DNA of 64,000 bases from an uncultured Lachnospiraceae bacterium (GCA_910584915.1 CAJUDM010000025.1:8198-72197); one strand, 5' to 3'. Shown: positions 8,345-16,811, numbered from the stretch's first letter. Numbers and translations are program-made. The notes: a model not told the origin generated them from the sequence alone.

Positions 8345-8569
8345 TTACAGATTCAGAACACGCTCCTGAAACTTTTCCTTACTTTCCATAATTTCATAAG
8401 GTTCGTATTCTCCATAGGCACTGGGGCGGCTGATCGTCACCAACTGCACACCGTTTGCTCCTATCTGTTTTTGTAGCTTTTCGGTAAAATCCGCCAATGC
8501 TTTGCCATGTCTGGTCTTTACTGCAATACAGCCTTTTTTATCAAATTCTTTCGCTATAAGATAACACAT
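8345..8569 (-). CDS. DUF6718 family protein
   Basis: 74 residues: MCYLIAKEFDKKGCIAVKT at the start and QLVTISRPSAYGEYEPYEI near the end, the two conserved blocks of the DUF6718 family as I recognise it. It is a small soluble protein of unknown function, frequent in Lachnospiraceae accessory regions. It lies between the 59-residue gene and the PIN toxin gene, all on the minus strand with gaps of 9 and 21 bp, suggesting one transcript. Confidence 0.75.
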   Translation of the reverse strand: MCYLIAKEFDKKGCIAVKTRHGKALADFTEKLQKQIGANGVQLVTISRPSAYGEYEPYEIMESKEKFQERVLNL

Positions 8570-8590
8570 AACTTAGCACCGTCCCTAACA

Positions 8591-8977
8591 TTACAAAAAC
8601 ACTTCACCTAAGCGTTTTTGCAGCTTCTTATCAAAAGTAACAATATCAATACCCTTTTCCCATTTATAACCATACAAAAGACAATCCACAAAATCAAGTT
8701 TGGGTGATTTGCCAAATATTTCTAATCCGCGAAGTAATATATCCACATTAAGAATAACCACATCATTAATCAATTTACGGAAATTACTTGCAATATCTTC
8801 CCTTGTAACCTGATATACACCTTCCAATACATAGCAGACTTCTGCCAATACCTCCAATGTTACATAACAATTTTTTCCTCGAATGATTGTTTTAATCTGC
8901 CGAAACTGTTCTTCATTATCCTGTAGCAAAAATCTCAGCACTGCATTTGCATCAAGTATACAATTATTCCCCTGCAT
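8591..8977 (-). CDS. PIN-domain toxin (VapC-like)
   Basis: 128 residues. PIN acidic residues are visible in order: ILDANAVLRFLL (first Asp), the Glu of VTLEVLAEV, LDFVDCLLYGY (third acid) and IVTFDKKLQKRL (fourth). PIN proteins of this type are Mg-dependent RNases acting as toxins. The start at 8977 (MQGNNCILDA) overlaps the end of the upstream small gene by 14 bp, the usual coupling of antitoxin and toxin. The target RNA is unknown. Confidence 0.85.
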   Translation of the reverse strand: MQGNNCILDANAVLRFLLQDNEEQFRQIKTIIRGKNCYVTLEVLAEVCYVLEGVYQVTREDIASNFRKLINDVVILNVDILLRGLEIFGKSPKLDFVDCLLYGYKWEKGIDIVTFDKKLQKRLGEVFL

Positions 8978-9176
8978 GTTTTTTAATCGCCGCCTTTCTC
9001 CAAGCATCCTTTTCCTGCTCAATCAAAGAAGGATTCGCATACTTACAAAGTCCTCCTGCGGCTGACTCTCCCATATCTGTATCGTTTTCTATCGGAATCA
9101 CAATGACCTTTTGATTCATTTGTAATGGCTCTTTTACTTGAACTGCCGTCCCATCATAATAACCAATCATAGACAT
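8964..9176 (-). CDS. Antitoxin partner of the PIN toxin
   Basis: 70 residues. A short beta-rich N-terminus (MIGYYDGTAVQVKEPL, then QKVIVIPI) and a charged C-terminal tail fit the antitoxins that pair with PIN toxins: the first half dimerises and the tail wraps the toxin. The gene ends inside the toxin start (14-bp overlap). Antitoxins of this kind usually autoregulate their promoter; no clear operator was identified upstream of 9176. Confidence 0.75.
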   Translation of the reverse strand: MSMIGYYDGTAVQVKEPLQMNQKVIVIPIENDTDMGESAAGGLCKYANPSLIEQEKDAWRKAAIKKHAGE

Positions 9177-9276
9177 ATTTCCACCTGCCTTTCTGCTTAC
9201 TGTTTATAATAACATCAGATATCATATCCCGCAATACAAATTTCTATCAGATCATTTATATCCTTCTGCCATATAG

Positions 9277-9372
9277 TTACAGTTCAGTCATCTGCTTTTC
9301 ATTCCATACTTTTACCGTCATATCTTCAACTCTCTCCTTTATCAAATTTTTTACTCCTGTAAAAGCGGTCAT
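9277..9372 (-). CDS. Possible 31-residue ORF or gene remnant
   Basis: A short frame (MTAFTGVKNLIKERVEDM...) with AAGGGGATGAT before ATG, lying upstream of the antitoxin gene in an otherwise empty 347-bp interval. It may be a small gene or the remnant of a longer one. No family recognised. Confidence 0.25.
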   Translation of the reverse strand: MTAFTGVKNLIKERVEDMTVKVWNEKQMTEL

Positions 9373-9427
9373 ATCATCCCCTTACATTCATCCCACTGAT
9401 ACTCAGAGCCTCCTTATTCCACAGCAC

Positions 9428-9468
9428 GCAAAAAATCCTCTGCTACCTAATTAAAGTAACAGAGGATT
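9428..9468 (-). terminator. Rho-independent terminator of ppdK
   Basis: AAATCCTCTG and CAGAGGATTT form a perfect 10-bp stem with the run of Ts on the minus-strand 3' side (9428-9434). It lies 55 bp beyond the ppdK stop. Confidence 0.85.
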
Positions 9469-9523
9469 TCCCTTTATCAATTCCTATAAAAATCAAGCCG
9501 CCGTTGTTTCAGCACCCAGTGTA

Positions 9524-12148
9524 TTACTTGTCGTTAATCGCCGCCTGTGCCGCCGCCAGCCTCGCAATAGGCACCCTGAACGGTGAACAGGAGACATAAT
9601 CCAGCCCGATCTGGTGACAGAACTCTACGGAGGAAGGATCTCCGCCGTGCTCGCCGCAGATACCCACATGCAGCTTCGGATTAACCGGCTTGCCCAGCTT
9701 GATCGTCATTTCCATCAGCCTGCCGACACCCTCTCTGTCGATCTTTGCGAACGGATCGTTCTCGAAAATCTTGCTGTCATAGTAAGCGTTCAGGAACTTG
9801 CCCGCATCGTCACGGGAGAATCCGAATGTCATCTGTGTCAGGTCGTTGGTGCCGAAGCAGAAGAAGTCAGCTTCCTTCGCGATCTCATCAGCAGTCAGAG
9901 CCGCCCTCGGGATCTCGATCATCGTGCCCACTTCGTATTCCAGCTTCACGCCCGCCTTCTCGATCTCGGCGTCAGCGGTCTCCACAACGATCTTCTTCAC
10001 GACCTTCAACTCCTTTATCTCGCAGATCAGCGGGATCATGATCTCGGGCTTCACGTTCCAGTCGGGATGTGCTTTCTGCACATTGATCGCCGCACGGATC
10101 ACAGCCTTTGTCTGCATCTTTGCGATCTCAGGATAGGTCACTGCAAGACGGCAGCCTCTGTGTCCCATCATCGGGTTGAACTCATGCAGGGAATCGATGA
10201 ATGCTTTGATCTCTTCCACGCTCCTGCCCTGTGCCTCAGCCAGCTTCCTGATGTCAGCTTCCTCTGTCGGTACGAACTCATGCAGAGGGGGATCCAGGAA
10301 ACGGATCGTGACAGGACATCCCTCCAGCGCCTCATATAATTTTTCAAAGTCGCTCTGCTGATAGGGAAGGATCTTGTCCAGGGCAGCCTCTCTCTCCTCC
10401 ACGGTATCCGCGCAGATCATCTCACGGAACGCGGCAATCCTGGTCTCCTCAAAGAACATATGCTCTGTGCGGCAAAGGCCGATGCCCTCTGCTCCAAGCT
10501 CGCGTGCCTTCTTCGCATCCGCTGGCGTATCGGCATTTGTCCTTACCCGTAACTTTCTGTACTTGTCAGCCCACTCCATGATACGGCCAAACTCACCTGC
10601 GATCGTGGCGTCCACCGTAGGAATGATGCCATCATAGATATTGCCGGTGGAACCGTCGATGGAGATCGGATCTCCCTCATGATATTCCTTGCCTGCCAGC
10701 GTGAATTTTTTGTTCGCCTCGTCCATCACAATATCGCCGCAGCCGGATACACAGCAGGTACCCATACCGCGCGCCACAACCGCCGCATGGGAAGTCATAC
10801 CGCCGCGGACTGTCAGGATACCCTGAGCCGCCTTCATACCTGTGATATCTTCAGGGGAAGTCTCAAGGCGCACCAGAACGACCTTCTCGCCTCTGCCCGC
10901 CCATTCCACAGCATCCTCCGCGGAGAATACGATCTTGCCGCACGCCGCGCCGGGAGACGCACCGAGAGCTCTCGCAACGGGCTCGCTCGCCTTTAACGCC
11001 GCCTGATCGAACTGAGGGTGCAGCAGAGTATCCAGGTTGCGGGGATCGATCATCGCAACGGCTTCCTCCTCCGTTCTCATGCCCTCATCCACCAGGTCAC
11101 AGGCGATCTTTAATGCTGCCTGGGCTGTCCTCTTCCCGCTTCTTGTCTGCAGCATGTAGAGCTTTCTGTCCTGGATCGTAAATTCCATATCCTGCATATC
11201 TCTGTAATGATCTTCCAGCGTTGCGCATACTTTATTAAACTGCTCGAACACTTCGGGCATCACTTCCGCCATCTTCGCGATCGGCATCGGGGTGCGGACA
11301 CCCGCCACAACGTCCTCGCCCTGAGCGTTCATCAAAAATTCGCCCATCAGCTTCTTCTCGCCCGTAGCCGGATCTCTTGTGAACGCCACGCCTGTGCCGG
11401 ACTCATCGGACCAGTTGCCGAATGCCATCTCCTGTACGTTTACAGCAGTTCCCCAGGAGTAAGGGATATCATTGTCACGGCGGTATACGTTCGCGCGGGG
11501 ATTGTCCCAGGAACGGAACACAGCCTTGACAGCGCCCATCAGCTGATCTTTCGGATCAGAGGGGAAATCCTCACCGATCTTTTCCTTGTACTCCGCCTTG
11601 AACTGGGAAGCAAGGTTTTTTAAATCCTCCGCTGTCAGATCGATATCCTGTGTGATACCCTTTTCCTTTTTCATCTCATCGATGAGCTCTTCAAAGTACT
11701 TTTTGCCGACTTCCATCACAACGTCGGAATACATCTGGATAAATCTCCTGTAGCAGTCCCACGCCCATCTCTCGTTTCCGGTCTTCTTTGCCACAACTTC
11801 CACAACCTGTTCATTCAGTCCCAGATTCAGGATCGTATCCATCATACCCGGCATGGAAGCCCTCGCACCGGAGCGAACCGATACCAGAAGCGGATTCTCA
11901 CTGTCGCCGAATTTTTTACCGGTTATCTCTTCCATTTTAACGATATACTCGTTGATCTGCCCCATGATCTCATCATTGATCTGTCTGCCATCCTCATAAT
12001 ACTGCGTGCAGGCTTCCGTTGTGATCGTAAAGCCCTGAGGCACCGGAAGTCCCAGATTTGTCATCTCTGCAAGATTCGCTCCCTTTCCTCCCAGAAGTTC
12101 GCGCATATTTGCATTGCCTTCCGTAAACAAATAAACCCATTTTGCCAT
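9524..12148 (-). CDS. ppdK: Pyruvate, phosphate dikinase
   Basis: 874 residues, the normal length. The enzyme interconverts pyruvate, ATP and Pi with PEP, AMP and PPi, and in fermentative clostridia works in glycolysis or gluconeogenesis. Three domains are visible: the N-terminal ATP-grasp part (KWVYLFTEGNANMRELLGGK, later SVRSGARASMPGMMDT), the swivelling phosphohistidine domain (GGMTSHAAVVARGMGT, His near 455) and the C-terminal PEP/pyruvate barrel (GICGEHGGDPSSVEFCHQIG). The start at 12148 has AAGGAGAGAGAGT before ATG; a longer in-frame extension to 12190 has none. It stands alone, ending at a terminator. No PPDK regulatory protein gene is nearby. Confidence 0.97.
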   Translation of the reverse strand: MAKWVYLFTEGNANMRELLGGKGANLAEMTNLGLPVPQGFTITTEACTQYYEDGRQINDEIMGQINEYIVKMEEITGKKFGDSENPLLVSVRSGARASMPGMMDTILNLGLNEQVVEVVAKKTGNERWAWDCYRRFIQMYSDVVMEVGKKYFEELIDEMKKEKGITQDIDLTAEDLKNLASQFKAEYKEKIGEDFPSDPKDQLMGAVKAVFRSWDNPRANVYRRDNDIPYSWGTAVNVQEMAFGNWSDESGTGVAFTRDPATGEKKLMGEFLMNAQGEDVVAGVRTPMPIAKMAEVMPEVFEQFNKVCATLEDHYRDMQDMEFTIQDRKLYMLQTRSGKRTAQAALKIACDLVDEGMRTEEEAVAMIDPRNLDTLLHPQFDQAALKASEPVARALGASPGAACGKIVFSAEDAVEWAGRGEKVVLVRLETSPEDITGMKAAQGILTVRGGMTSHAAVVARGMGTCCVSGCGDIVMDEANKKFTLAGKEYHEGDPISIDGSTGNIYDGIIPTVDATIAGEFGRIMEWADKYRKLRVRTNADTPADAKKARELGAEGIGLCRTEHMFFEETRIAAFREMICADTVEEREAALDKILPYQQSDFEKLYEALEGCPVTIRFLDPPLHEFVPTEEADIRKLAEAQGRSVEEIKAFIDSLHEFNPMMGHRGCRLAVTYPEIAKMQTKAVIRAAINVQKAHPDWNVKPEIMIPLICEIKELKVVKKIVVETADAEIEKAGVKLEYEVGTMIEIPRAALTADEIAKEADFFCFGTNDLTQMTFGFSRDDAGKFLNAYYDSKIFENDPFAKIDREGVGRLMEMTIKLGKPVNPKLHVGICGEHGGDPSSVEFCHQIGLDYVSCSPFRVPIARLAAAQAAINDK

Positions 12149-12332
12149 ACTCTCTCTCCTTTTCTTGAATACTGCATTTCCAACATGCATAGTATAGCAT
12201 ATTCTCCCTGTTGTGCGTCTTTTTTTTTACAAAAAAGTAAAATATTCCCCCAACTCAAGAAAATTTTACCAATTTTACTTAAAATAAGAAACAATAGCAA
12301 CAGCAACAACACTCCCAAATCTCGATTTTTCC

Positions 12333-12360
12333 TTGAAAAAGCGGAATGTTTATGTATAAT
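12333..12360 (+). promoter_or_regulatory. Promoter of the ABC-F gene
   Basis: TTGAAA (12333-12338), 16-nt spacer, TATAAT (12355-12360). The transcript would start about 75 nt before the ABC-F start codon. Confidence 0.65.
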
Positions 12361-12444
12361 AGAGAAGTAACCCTGCAAAAGCAGTAAAAGGAACGGGCTG
12401 CGCCCCATGCGGACAACAGACAATAGAAAGGAATATAGATCAAT

Positions 12445-14085
12445 ATGATAAGCGCAAACAACGTAACCTACAGAGTGGGCAAAAAGGCCCTATTCGAGGA
12501 CGTAAACATCAAATTCACAGAAGGCAACTGTTATGGCATCATCGGCGCCAACGGCGCAGGAAAATCCACTTTCTTGAAAATCCTTTCCGGTGAACTCGAA
12601 ACCACAAACGGCGATATTGCCATCACGCCCGGCGAACGTCTCTCTGTGCTGGAACAGGACCACTTTAAATATGACAGCTACACCGTGATGGACACGGTGA
12701 TCATGGGCAACGCCCGCCTCTATGAGATCATGAAGGAAAAGGACGCCATCTATGCCAAAGAAGATTTCTCCGATGAGGACGGTATCCGCGTAAGCGACCT
12801 GGAGGCGGAATTTGCAGAGATGGACGGCTGGGACGCGGACACCAACGCCGCCATGCTCTTAAACGGCCTGGGCATTGAAACGGAACTCCACAGTGCGCAG
12901 ATGTCCGAACTGGACGGCAGCCAAAAGGTAAAAGTCCTGTTGGCAAAGGCCCTCTTCGGCAACCCGGATATCCTGCTGCTCGACGAGCCCACCAACCATC
13001 TGGATCTGGATGCGATCAACTGGCTTGAGGAATTTCTGATCGGATTTCAGAATACTGTTATCGTGGTTTCCCACGACAGATATTTCCTGAACAAAGTCTG
13101 CACTCATACCGCTGACATCGACTACGGCAAAATTGAACTGTTCGCCGGCAACTATGATTTCTGGTATCAGTCCAGCCAGCTTATCTTAAAACAGCGCAAG
13201 GAGGCAAACAAGAAAAAGGAGGAACAGATCAAGGAACTGCAGGAATTTATCTCCCGTTTCTCCGCCAACGCCTCCAAATCCAAGCAGGCTACCTCCAGAA
13301 AGCGGGCGCTTGAAAAGATCCAGCTCGACGATATCCGCCCCTCCAGCCGGAAATATCCGTATATCGATTTTCGCCCCGAGCGCGAGATCGGCAACGATGT
13401 GCTGCTGGTAGAAAACCTCTCCAAAACTATCAACGGAGAAAAAGTGCTGGACAATATCTCTTTTATTGTCGGACATGATGACAAGATCGCCTTTGTGGGC
13501 GGAAATGAACTGGCAAAGACCACACTCTTCCAGATCCTCACAGGGGAGATGGAACCCGATGAAGGCTTTTACAAATGGGGCGTGACCACTTCCCAGGCTT
13601 ACTTCCCCAAGGACAGCGGCGCGGAATTTGACAACGACTACACGATCACCGAGTGGCTCACCGCCTACTCCCCGATCAAAGATGTCACCTATGTCAGAGG
13701 GTTCCTCGGACGTATGCTCTTTGCCGGAGACGACGGCGTAAAGAAAGTGAAGGTGCTCTCCGGCGGCGAAAGGGTGCGCTGCCTGCTGTCCAAGATGATG
13801 ATCAGCGGCGCCAACTGCCTGATCTTCGACGAGCCCACCAACCATCTCGACATGGAATCCATCACAGCACTGAACGAAGGCATGAAGAAATTCCCGGGCG
13901 TTGAACTGTTCTCCTGCCATGACCATCAGGTGGTGCAGACTACGGCAAACCGCATTATGGAGATCCTGCCGGGCGGTTCCCTGATCGACAAGATCACCAC
14001 CTACGACGAATACCTTGAGAGCGACGAGATGGCGAGAAAACGGACGATCTATACCAAAACAGAGTCCGATGAGGAAGATAACTGA
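12445..14085 (+). CDS. ABC-F ATPase (YkpA/YbiT-like)
   Basis: 546 residues with two ABC domains in one chain and no membrane segments. First domain: Walker A GANGAGKSTFL, signature-like MSELDGSQKVKVLLAKALF, Walker B ILLLDEPTNHLDLDAI. Linker: about 245-310, rich in Lys/Glu (RKEANKKKEEQIKELQEF). Second domain: an altered Walker A (GGNELAKTTLF), LSGGERVRCLLSKMM, and LIFDEPTNHLDMESI. The LAKTT form of the second Walker A is a feature of the YkpA/YbiT subgroup. ABC-F proteins act on the ribosome near the E site; antibiotic-resistance members usually look different, so a housekeeping translation role is more likely. Confidence 0.9.
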   Translation: MISANNVTYRVGKKALFEDVNIKFTEGNCYGIIGANGAGKSTFLKILSGELETTNGDIAITPGERLSVLEQDHFKYDSYTVMDTVIMGNARLYEIMKEKDAIYAKEDFSDEDGIRVSDLEAEFAEMDGWDADTNAAMLLNGLGIETELHSAQMSELDGSQKVKVLLAKALFGNPDILLLDEPTNHLDLDAINWLEEFLIGFQNTVIVVSHDRYFLNKVCTHTADIDYGKIELFAGNYDFWYQSSQLILKQRKEANKKKEEQIKELQEFISRFSANASKSKQATSRKRALEKIQLDDIRPSSRKYPYIDFRPEREIGNDVLLVENLSKTINGEKVLDNISFIVGHDDKIAFVGGNELAKTTLFQILTGEMEPDEGFYKWGVTTSQAYFPKDSGAEFDNDYTITEWLTAYSPIKDVTYVRGFLGRMLFAGDDGVKKVKVLSGGERVRCLLSKMMISGANCLIFDEPTNHLDMESITALNEGMKKFPGVELFSCHDHQVVQTTANRIMEILPGGSLIDKITTYDEYLESDEMARKRTIYTKTESDEEDN

Positions 14086-14247
14086 TAGGTGCAACAGAAA
14101 GACGAAAGCGAAAAGTGACATTCTGTCACTTGCGAAGGAGAGATTTATTTTTCTTGCGCCGTATCGCGAGAAAACGTCCGACGAAGTCAAACACAGAGCG
14201 CGGCAGCGCGGGCTTTCGAGACTCACTATAACAAGAAAGGAAACACT
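14086..14247 (+). other. Spacer with an inverted repeat before the Cof gene
   Basis: Contains the hairpin AAGTGACATTCTGTCACTT (14115-14133) and a GC-rich segment with AGCGCGGCAGCGCG. No gene. It may be the ABC-F terminator plus a structured leader for the downstream HAD gene. Confidence 0.4.
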
Positions 14248-15060
14248 ATGCATTTATTTTTTACAGATCTGGATGGTACGCTGCTTACCGATGAAAAGCA
14301 GATCACCCCGAAAACCCTGGAAGCTATCGATGCCTATATCAGCGCCGGAAATAAATTCATCATCACTTCCGGCAGGCCCTTTAACAATATCCGTGAAGTG
14401 GCAAAGCGGACCGGGCTTGACAGATATCAGGATCTTCTGCTGATCTGCTACAACGGCTCCGTGATCTACGACTGCGGAGCGGAAAAACCGCTTGTCGACC
14501 TGCGCCTTGATCCGAAAGATGCCCTGCATATCATCGATACCGCGGAGGAAATGGGCATCCACTGCCAGACCTACTCCTCCACAAAGGTAGTCTGCAGACG
14601 CCACGATCCCGAGTCGGATTACTATGCTCACCAGACACAGATGGAGTTTATCTATGATGATGACATTCTCTCACATCTGGACGAAGCGCCCCACAAGGCG
14701 CTGGCGATCTCTCTGGGTGATTCGGGACGGCTTAAAAAACTGCAGCAGAAACTGGCTCCCTGGATGAAAGGAAAACTGACTACCGTCTTCTCCTGCCCTG
14801 AATACCTGGAATTTGTGGATCACCGCTCCGGGAAAGGAAGCGCTGTCAAATATGTCTGTGACCTGTACAATGTTCCGGTCAGGGACGCTTACGCCGCCGG
14901 GGATGCCAACAACGACTTCTCCATGCTCTCCGCCGCCGGCAACAGCATCGCCATGATAAACGGCAGCGACGAGGTAAAAGCCATAGCCTCTATCCTCACA
15001 GAAAAAGACAATAACCACGACGGGCTGGCGGATATCCTGTTCCGTCTGGCTGGGGAATAA
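14248..15060 (+). CDS. Cof-type HAD phosphatase
   Basis: 270 residues. HAD motif I is FTDLDGTLLTDEK at the N-terminus, motif II SGRPF near residue 41, and motif IV GDANNDFSMLSAAGNSIAM near 215 with the acidic pair; a C2-type cap lies between. This is the Cof/YbjI group of broad-range sugar-phosphate and FMN/pyridoxal phosphatases. The physiological substrate cannot be told. GAAAGGAAACACT precedes the ATG. It probably has its own leader (14086-14247) and ends at the strong terminator at 15146-15200. Confidence 0.9.
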   Translation: MHLFFTDLDGTLLTDEKQITPKTLEAIDAYISAGNKFIITSGRPFNNIREVAKRTGLDRYQDLLLICYNGSVIYDCGAEKPLVDLRLDPKDALHIIDTAEEMGIHCQTYSSTKVVCRRHDPESDYYAHQTQMEFIYDDDILSHLDEAPHKALAISLGDSGRLKKLQQKLAPWMKGKLTTVFSCPEYLEFVDHRSGKGSAVKYVCDLYNVPVRDAYAAGDANNDFSMLSAAGNSIAMINGSDEVKAIASILTEKDNNHDGLADILFRLAGE

Positions 15061-15145
15061 CATACTGTACAGTCTGTGCGGCCGCAGCAATCAGATTTTC
15101 AACAGCTGTATCATTCTTTCCCGCAGAGATACCGGCATGCGGGTG

Positions 15146-15200
15146 CAAAAAGAACAGGAAAACAGGCGCCCCGAAAGCCGCCTGTTTTCCTGTTCTTTTA
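15146..15200. terminator. Bidirectional terminator
   Basis: A perfect 18-bp stem (left arm 15151-15168, right arm 15179-15196) with a 10-nt loop, flanked by As on the left and TTTTATT on the right. It can stop both the Cof gene (+) and the FeoB-associated gene (-). Confidence 0.9.
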
Positions 15201-15238
15201 TTACATAAAGAGAAAAACTCGATAACCCTTTTGTACTC

Positions 15239-15376
15239 TCAGTGGCAATGCCCTCCGCAGTGTGAGCAGTCCGCACCGCACTGCAGGGATTTTCCCTTCT
15301 TCCTATCGCGTACCATGCTCCTGATGATCAGTACCACTGCACCTGCTAAAAGCAGGCCTACTATCGCTGTCCCCAT
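15239..15376 (-). CDS. FeoB-associated Cys-rich membrane peptide
   Basis: 45 residues: one membrane segment (GTAIVGLLLAGAVVLIIR), a basic stop-transfer stretch (RDRKKGK) and a tail with CGADCSHCGGHCH. This matches the small FeoB-associated Cys-rich proteins, normally encoded after feoB in ferrous-iron uptake operons. Here feoA and feoB are absent, so the gene stands alone, divergent from a DtxR-type regulator across a palindromic site. The Cys/His tail probably binds metal. The start has GGAAAGG 13-17 nt upstream, a weak arrangement. Confidence 0.8.
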   Translation of the reverse strand: MGTAIVGLLLAGAVVLIIRSMVRDRKKGKSLQCGADCSHCGGHCH

Positions 15377-15430
15377 TTTCTCACGACCTTTCCTGAAAAA
15401 TTTGACTATCCTTTTTTCTGCGCTTCTCTA

Positions 15431-15449
15431 TAGTTAGTATATACTAACC
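15431..15449. promoter_or_regulatory. Palindromic operator, probably DtxR-type
   Basis: GTTAGTATATACTAAC is a perfect 16-bp palindrome extended by flanking pairs, centred between the FeoB-associated gene (-) and the DtxR-type gene (+). Its length and symmetry suit a DtxR/MntR-family dimer site. Inferred: metal-loaded repressor binds here and controls both directions. Confidence 0.65.
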
Positions 15450-15628
15450 CTCATTGGATGTCAATACGTCACCAGAAAATATTTTCCCGGACAGAAATCT
15501 GTTTTATTTGTCACACCCGAAAAACTGTGTTATACTTAGCAAAATCATCATATCCTGTGCCATACGCCGGAAGGAAAAGAACGCCCCGGGCTGCCGCCCA
15601 CAGGAATATATCAAAAGCAGGAAACAAA

Positions 15629-16003
15629 ATGAAAACTTTTATCAGCGAATCCTCTGAAAATTACCTTGAGACTATCCTTTTATTGAGCAAAAAGCTGCCG
15701 GTGGTCCGCGCTGTGGATATCGCCAACGAGCTGGATTTTAAAAAATCCAGCGTCAGCATCGCCATGAAGAATCTGAGAGAAAAAAATCATATCATCGTTT
15801 CTGAACAGGGTTTTATCTTTCTGACAGAAAGCGGAAAAGAGATTGCTGAGATGATTTATGAACGGCATCTCCTGATATCCTCCTGGCTTGAAAAGCTTGG
15901 TGTTCCACCGGATATCGCCGTACAGGACGCCTGCCGGATCGAGCATGTGATCAGCAGGGAAAGTTTTGATGCCGTAAAAAAATATGTGAATTCAAAAAAC
16001 TGA
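15629..16003 (+). CDS. DtxR/MntR-type metal-dependent regulator
   Basis: 124 residues. An N-terminal winged helix (SSENYLETILLLSKKLPVVRAVDIANELDFKKSSVSIAMKNL) is followed by the helical metal-binding and dimerisation region (TESGKEIAEMIYERHLLISSWLEKLGVPPDIAVQDACRIEHVISRESF) with the E-x-x-x-H and D-A-C-x-x-E-H motifs. It lacks the C-terminal SH3 domain of DtxR/IdeR, as MntR does. It probably represses metal uptake when Fe(II) or Mn(II) is bound. The start is chosen at 15629 (AGCAGGAAAC before ATG); the open frame upstream is not family-like. The palindrome at 15431-15449 is the likely operator. Confidence 0.88.
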   Translation: MKTFISESSENYLETILLLSKKLPVVRAVDIANELDFKKSSVSIAMKNLREKNHIIVSEQGFIFLTESGKEIAEMIYERHLLISSWLEKLGVPPDIAVQDACRIEHVISRESFDAVKKYVNSKN

Positions 16004-16004
16004 C

Positions 16005-16050
16005 CTTCATTCACCTGCCGCCCCTGTCTGAAGCCAGCAGGTGAATGAAG
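16005..16050. terminator. Inverted repeat after the DtxR-type gene
   Basis: CTTCATTCACCTGC (16005-16018) and GCAGGTGAATGAAG (16037-16050) pair perfectly over 14 bp. No T-run follows closely, so it is either a weak terminator or an mRNA-end hairpin between the convergent genes. Confidence 0.6.
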
Positions 16051-16088
16051 ATTCCTAGTCTGATCTTATTACATATCAGTCCGGCATG

Positions 16089-16694
16089 TTATAGAATGAA
16101 CACCGATGCCAGTATACACGGCAGGCACACCGCCGCGCCCCAGAATATCTCCTTCATCGTATGCCTTTTAAGGCGCAGGGAAGACCATACCACCGCTATC
16201 GCGATCAGGATACAGGGAAGGACTGCCGGCGCTCCCAGAAAGAACGACAGAAAGTAGAGCGTTCCTGTCACGCTGCAGGCGTGGCCGCTGGCGCGCACAT
16301 GCAGCACCTTGTTAAAAAATACCAGCAGCGACATGGAGATAAAATAGGAGACAATGATATACTGCAGCTCCCTGCCGCAGTTTCCGGCCACAGAACAGAC
16401 AAACGCGGTCAGGTATCCCGCAAAGGTGAGCACAAACGCCATATTGCGCTGCTCTTCCCGCACTTCCCCGCCCTTCGGCAAAAGTTTCTGTATCGGATAC
16501 GCCAGGACCGGCACAAGCCCCAGCAGCGTCACCGCCAGCGCCATCTGCGCCGCGCTGCTGCAAAAATTATCCAGTGACACCGTCAAAATGACAAGCATGC
16601 CGGTGATCAGAAGCGGCGGCACCGTCAACACTCTGATCCCCTTTGCCAGTATATTTCCGAATGTACTGTTCTGCACTCTCACTTTTTCGTTCAT
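16089..16694 (-). CDS. PAP2-like integral membrane protein
   Basis: 201 residues with about six hydrophobic segments. Late in the chain VRASGHACSVTG and SSLRLKRHTMKEIFWG match the second and third PAP2 phosphatase motifs (SGH; SR-x5-H), with a possible first motif Lys in FFNKVLHVR. The family dephosphorylates lipid pyrophosphates or phosphatidic acid at the membrane; this protein is diverged, so activity is uncertain. The start at 16694 (MNEKVRVQ) has GAGGAAAAAA before it; an ATG four codons earlier lacks a site. Leader motif copy A lies directly upstream. Confidence 0.65.
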   Translation of the reverse strand: MNEKVRVQNSTFGNILAKGIRVLTVPPLLITGMLVILTVSLDNFCSSAAQMALAVTLLGLVPVLAYPIQKLLPKGGEVREEQRNMAFVLTFAGYLTAFVCSVAGNCGRELQYIIVSYFISMSLLVFFNKVLHVRASGHACSVTGTLYFLSFFLGAPAVLPCILIAIAVVWSSLRLKRHTMKEIFWGAAVCLPCILASVFIL

Positions 16695-16710
16695 TTTTTT
16701 CCTCATTTCT

Positions 16711-16811
16711 GCGTTGCTTTATTGCGCAAAGCCAAAATATGGCTTACGAGTTTGTGACAAGCAACGCGCAGACACAAATCTCGCGATTGAAAATTTTAGT
16801 TTTCAATCTTT
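16711..16811 (-). repeat. Pseudoknot leader motif, copy A
   Basis: Read on the minus strand: hairpin P1 (16785-16808), helix P2 formed by 16773-16783 and 16747-16756 (CGAGATTTGTG with CACAAACTCG), hairpin P3 (16729-16745) and then 16711-16718, which pairs perfectly over 8 bp with the P2 loop (16760-16767). That is a pseudoknot. It ends 17 nt before the PAP2-like gene. Copy B at 46951-47048 is nearly identical; copy C at 24877-25000 differs in sequence but keeps the plan. Confidence 0.65.

Noticed and set aside
12445..14085. Antibiotic-resistance ABC-F protein
   Set aside because: The altered second Walker A (LAKTT) and linker match the YkpA/YbiT housekeeping-like group; no resistance-type extended linker is seen.
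14086..14247. Fourth copy of the pseudoknot leader motif before the Cof gene
   Set aside because: It has a leading hairpin followed by GCGA and an AGATTT word, but I could not find the P2 helix or the loop-tail pairing.
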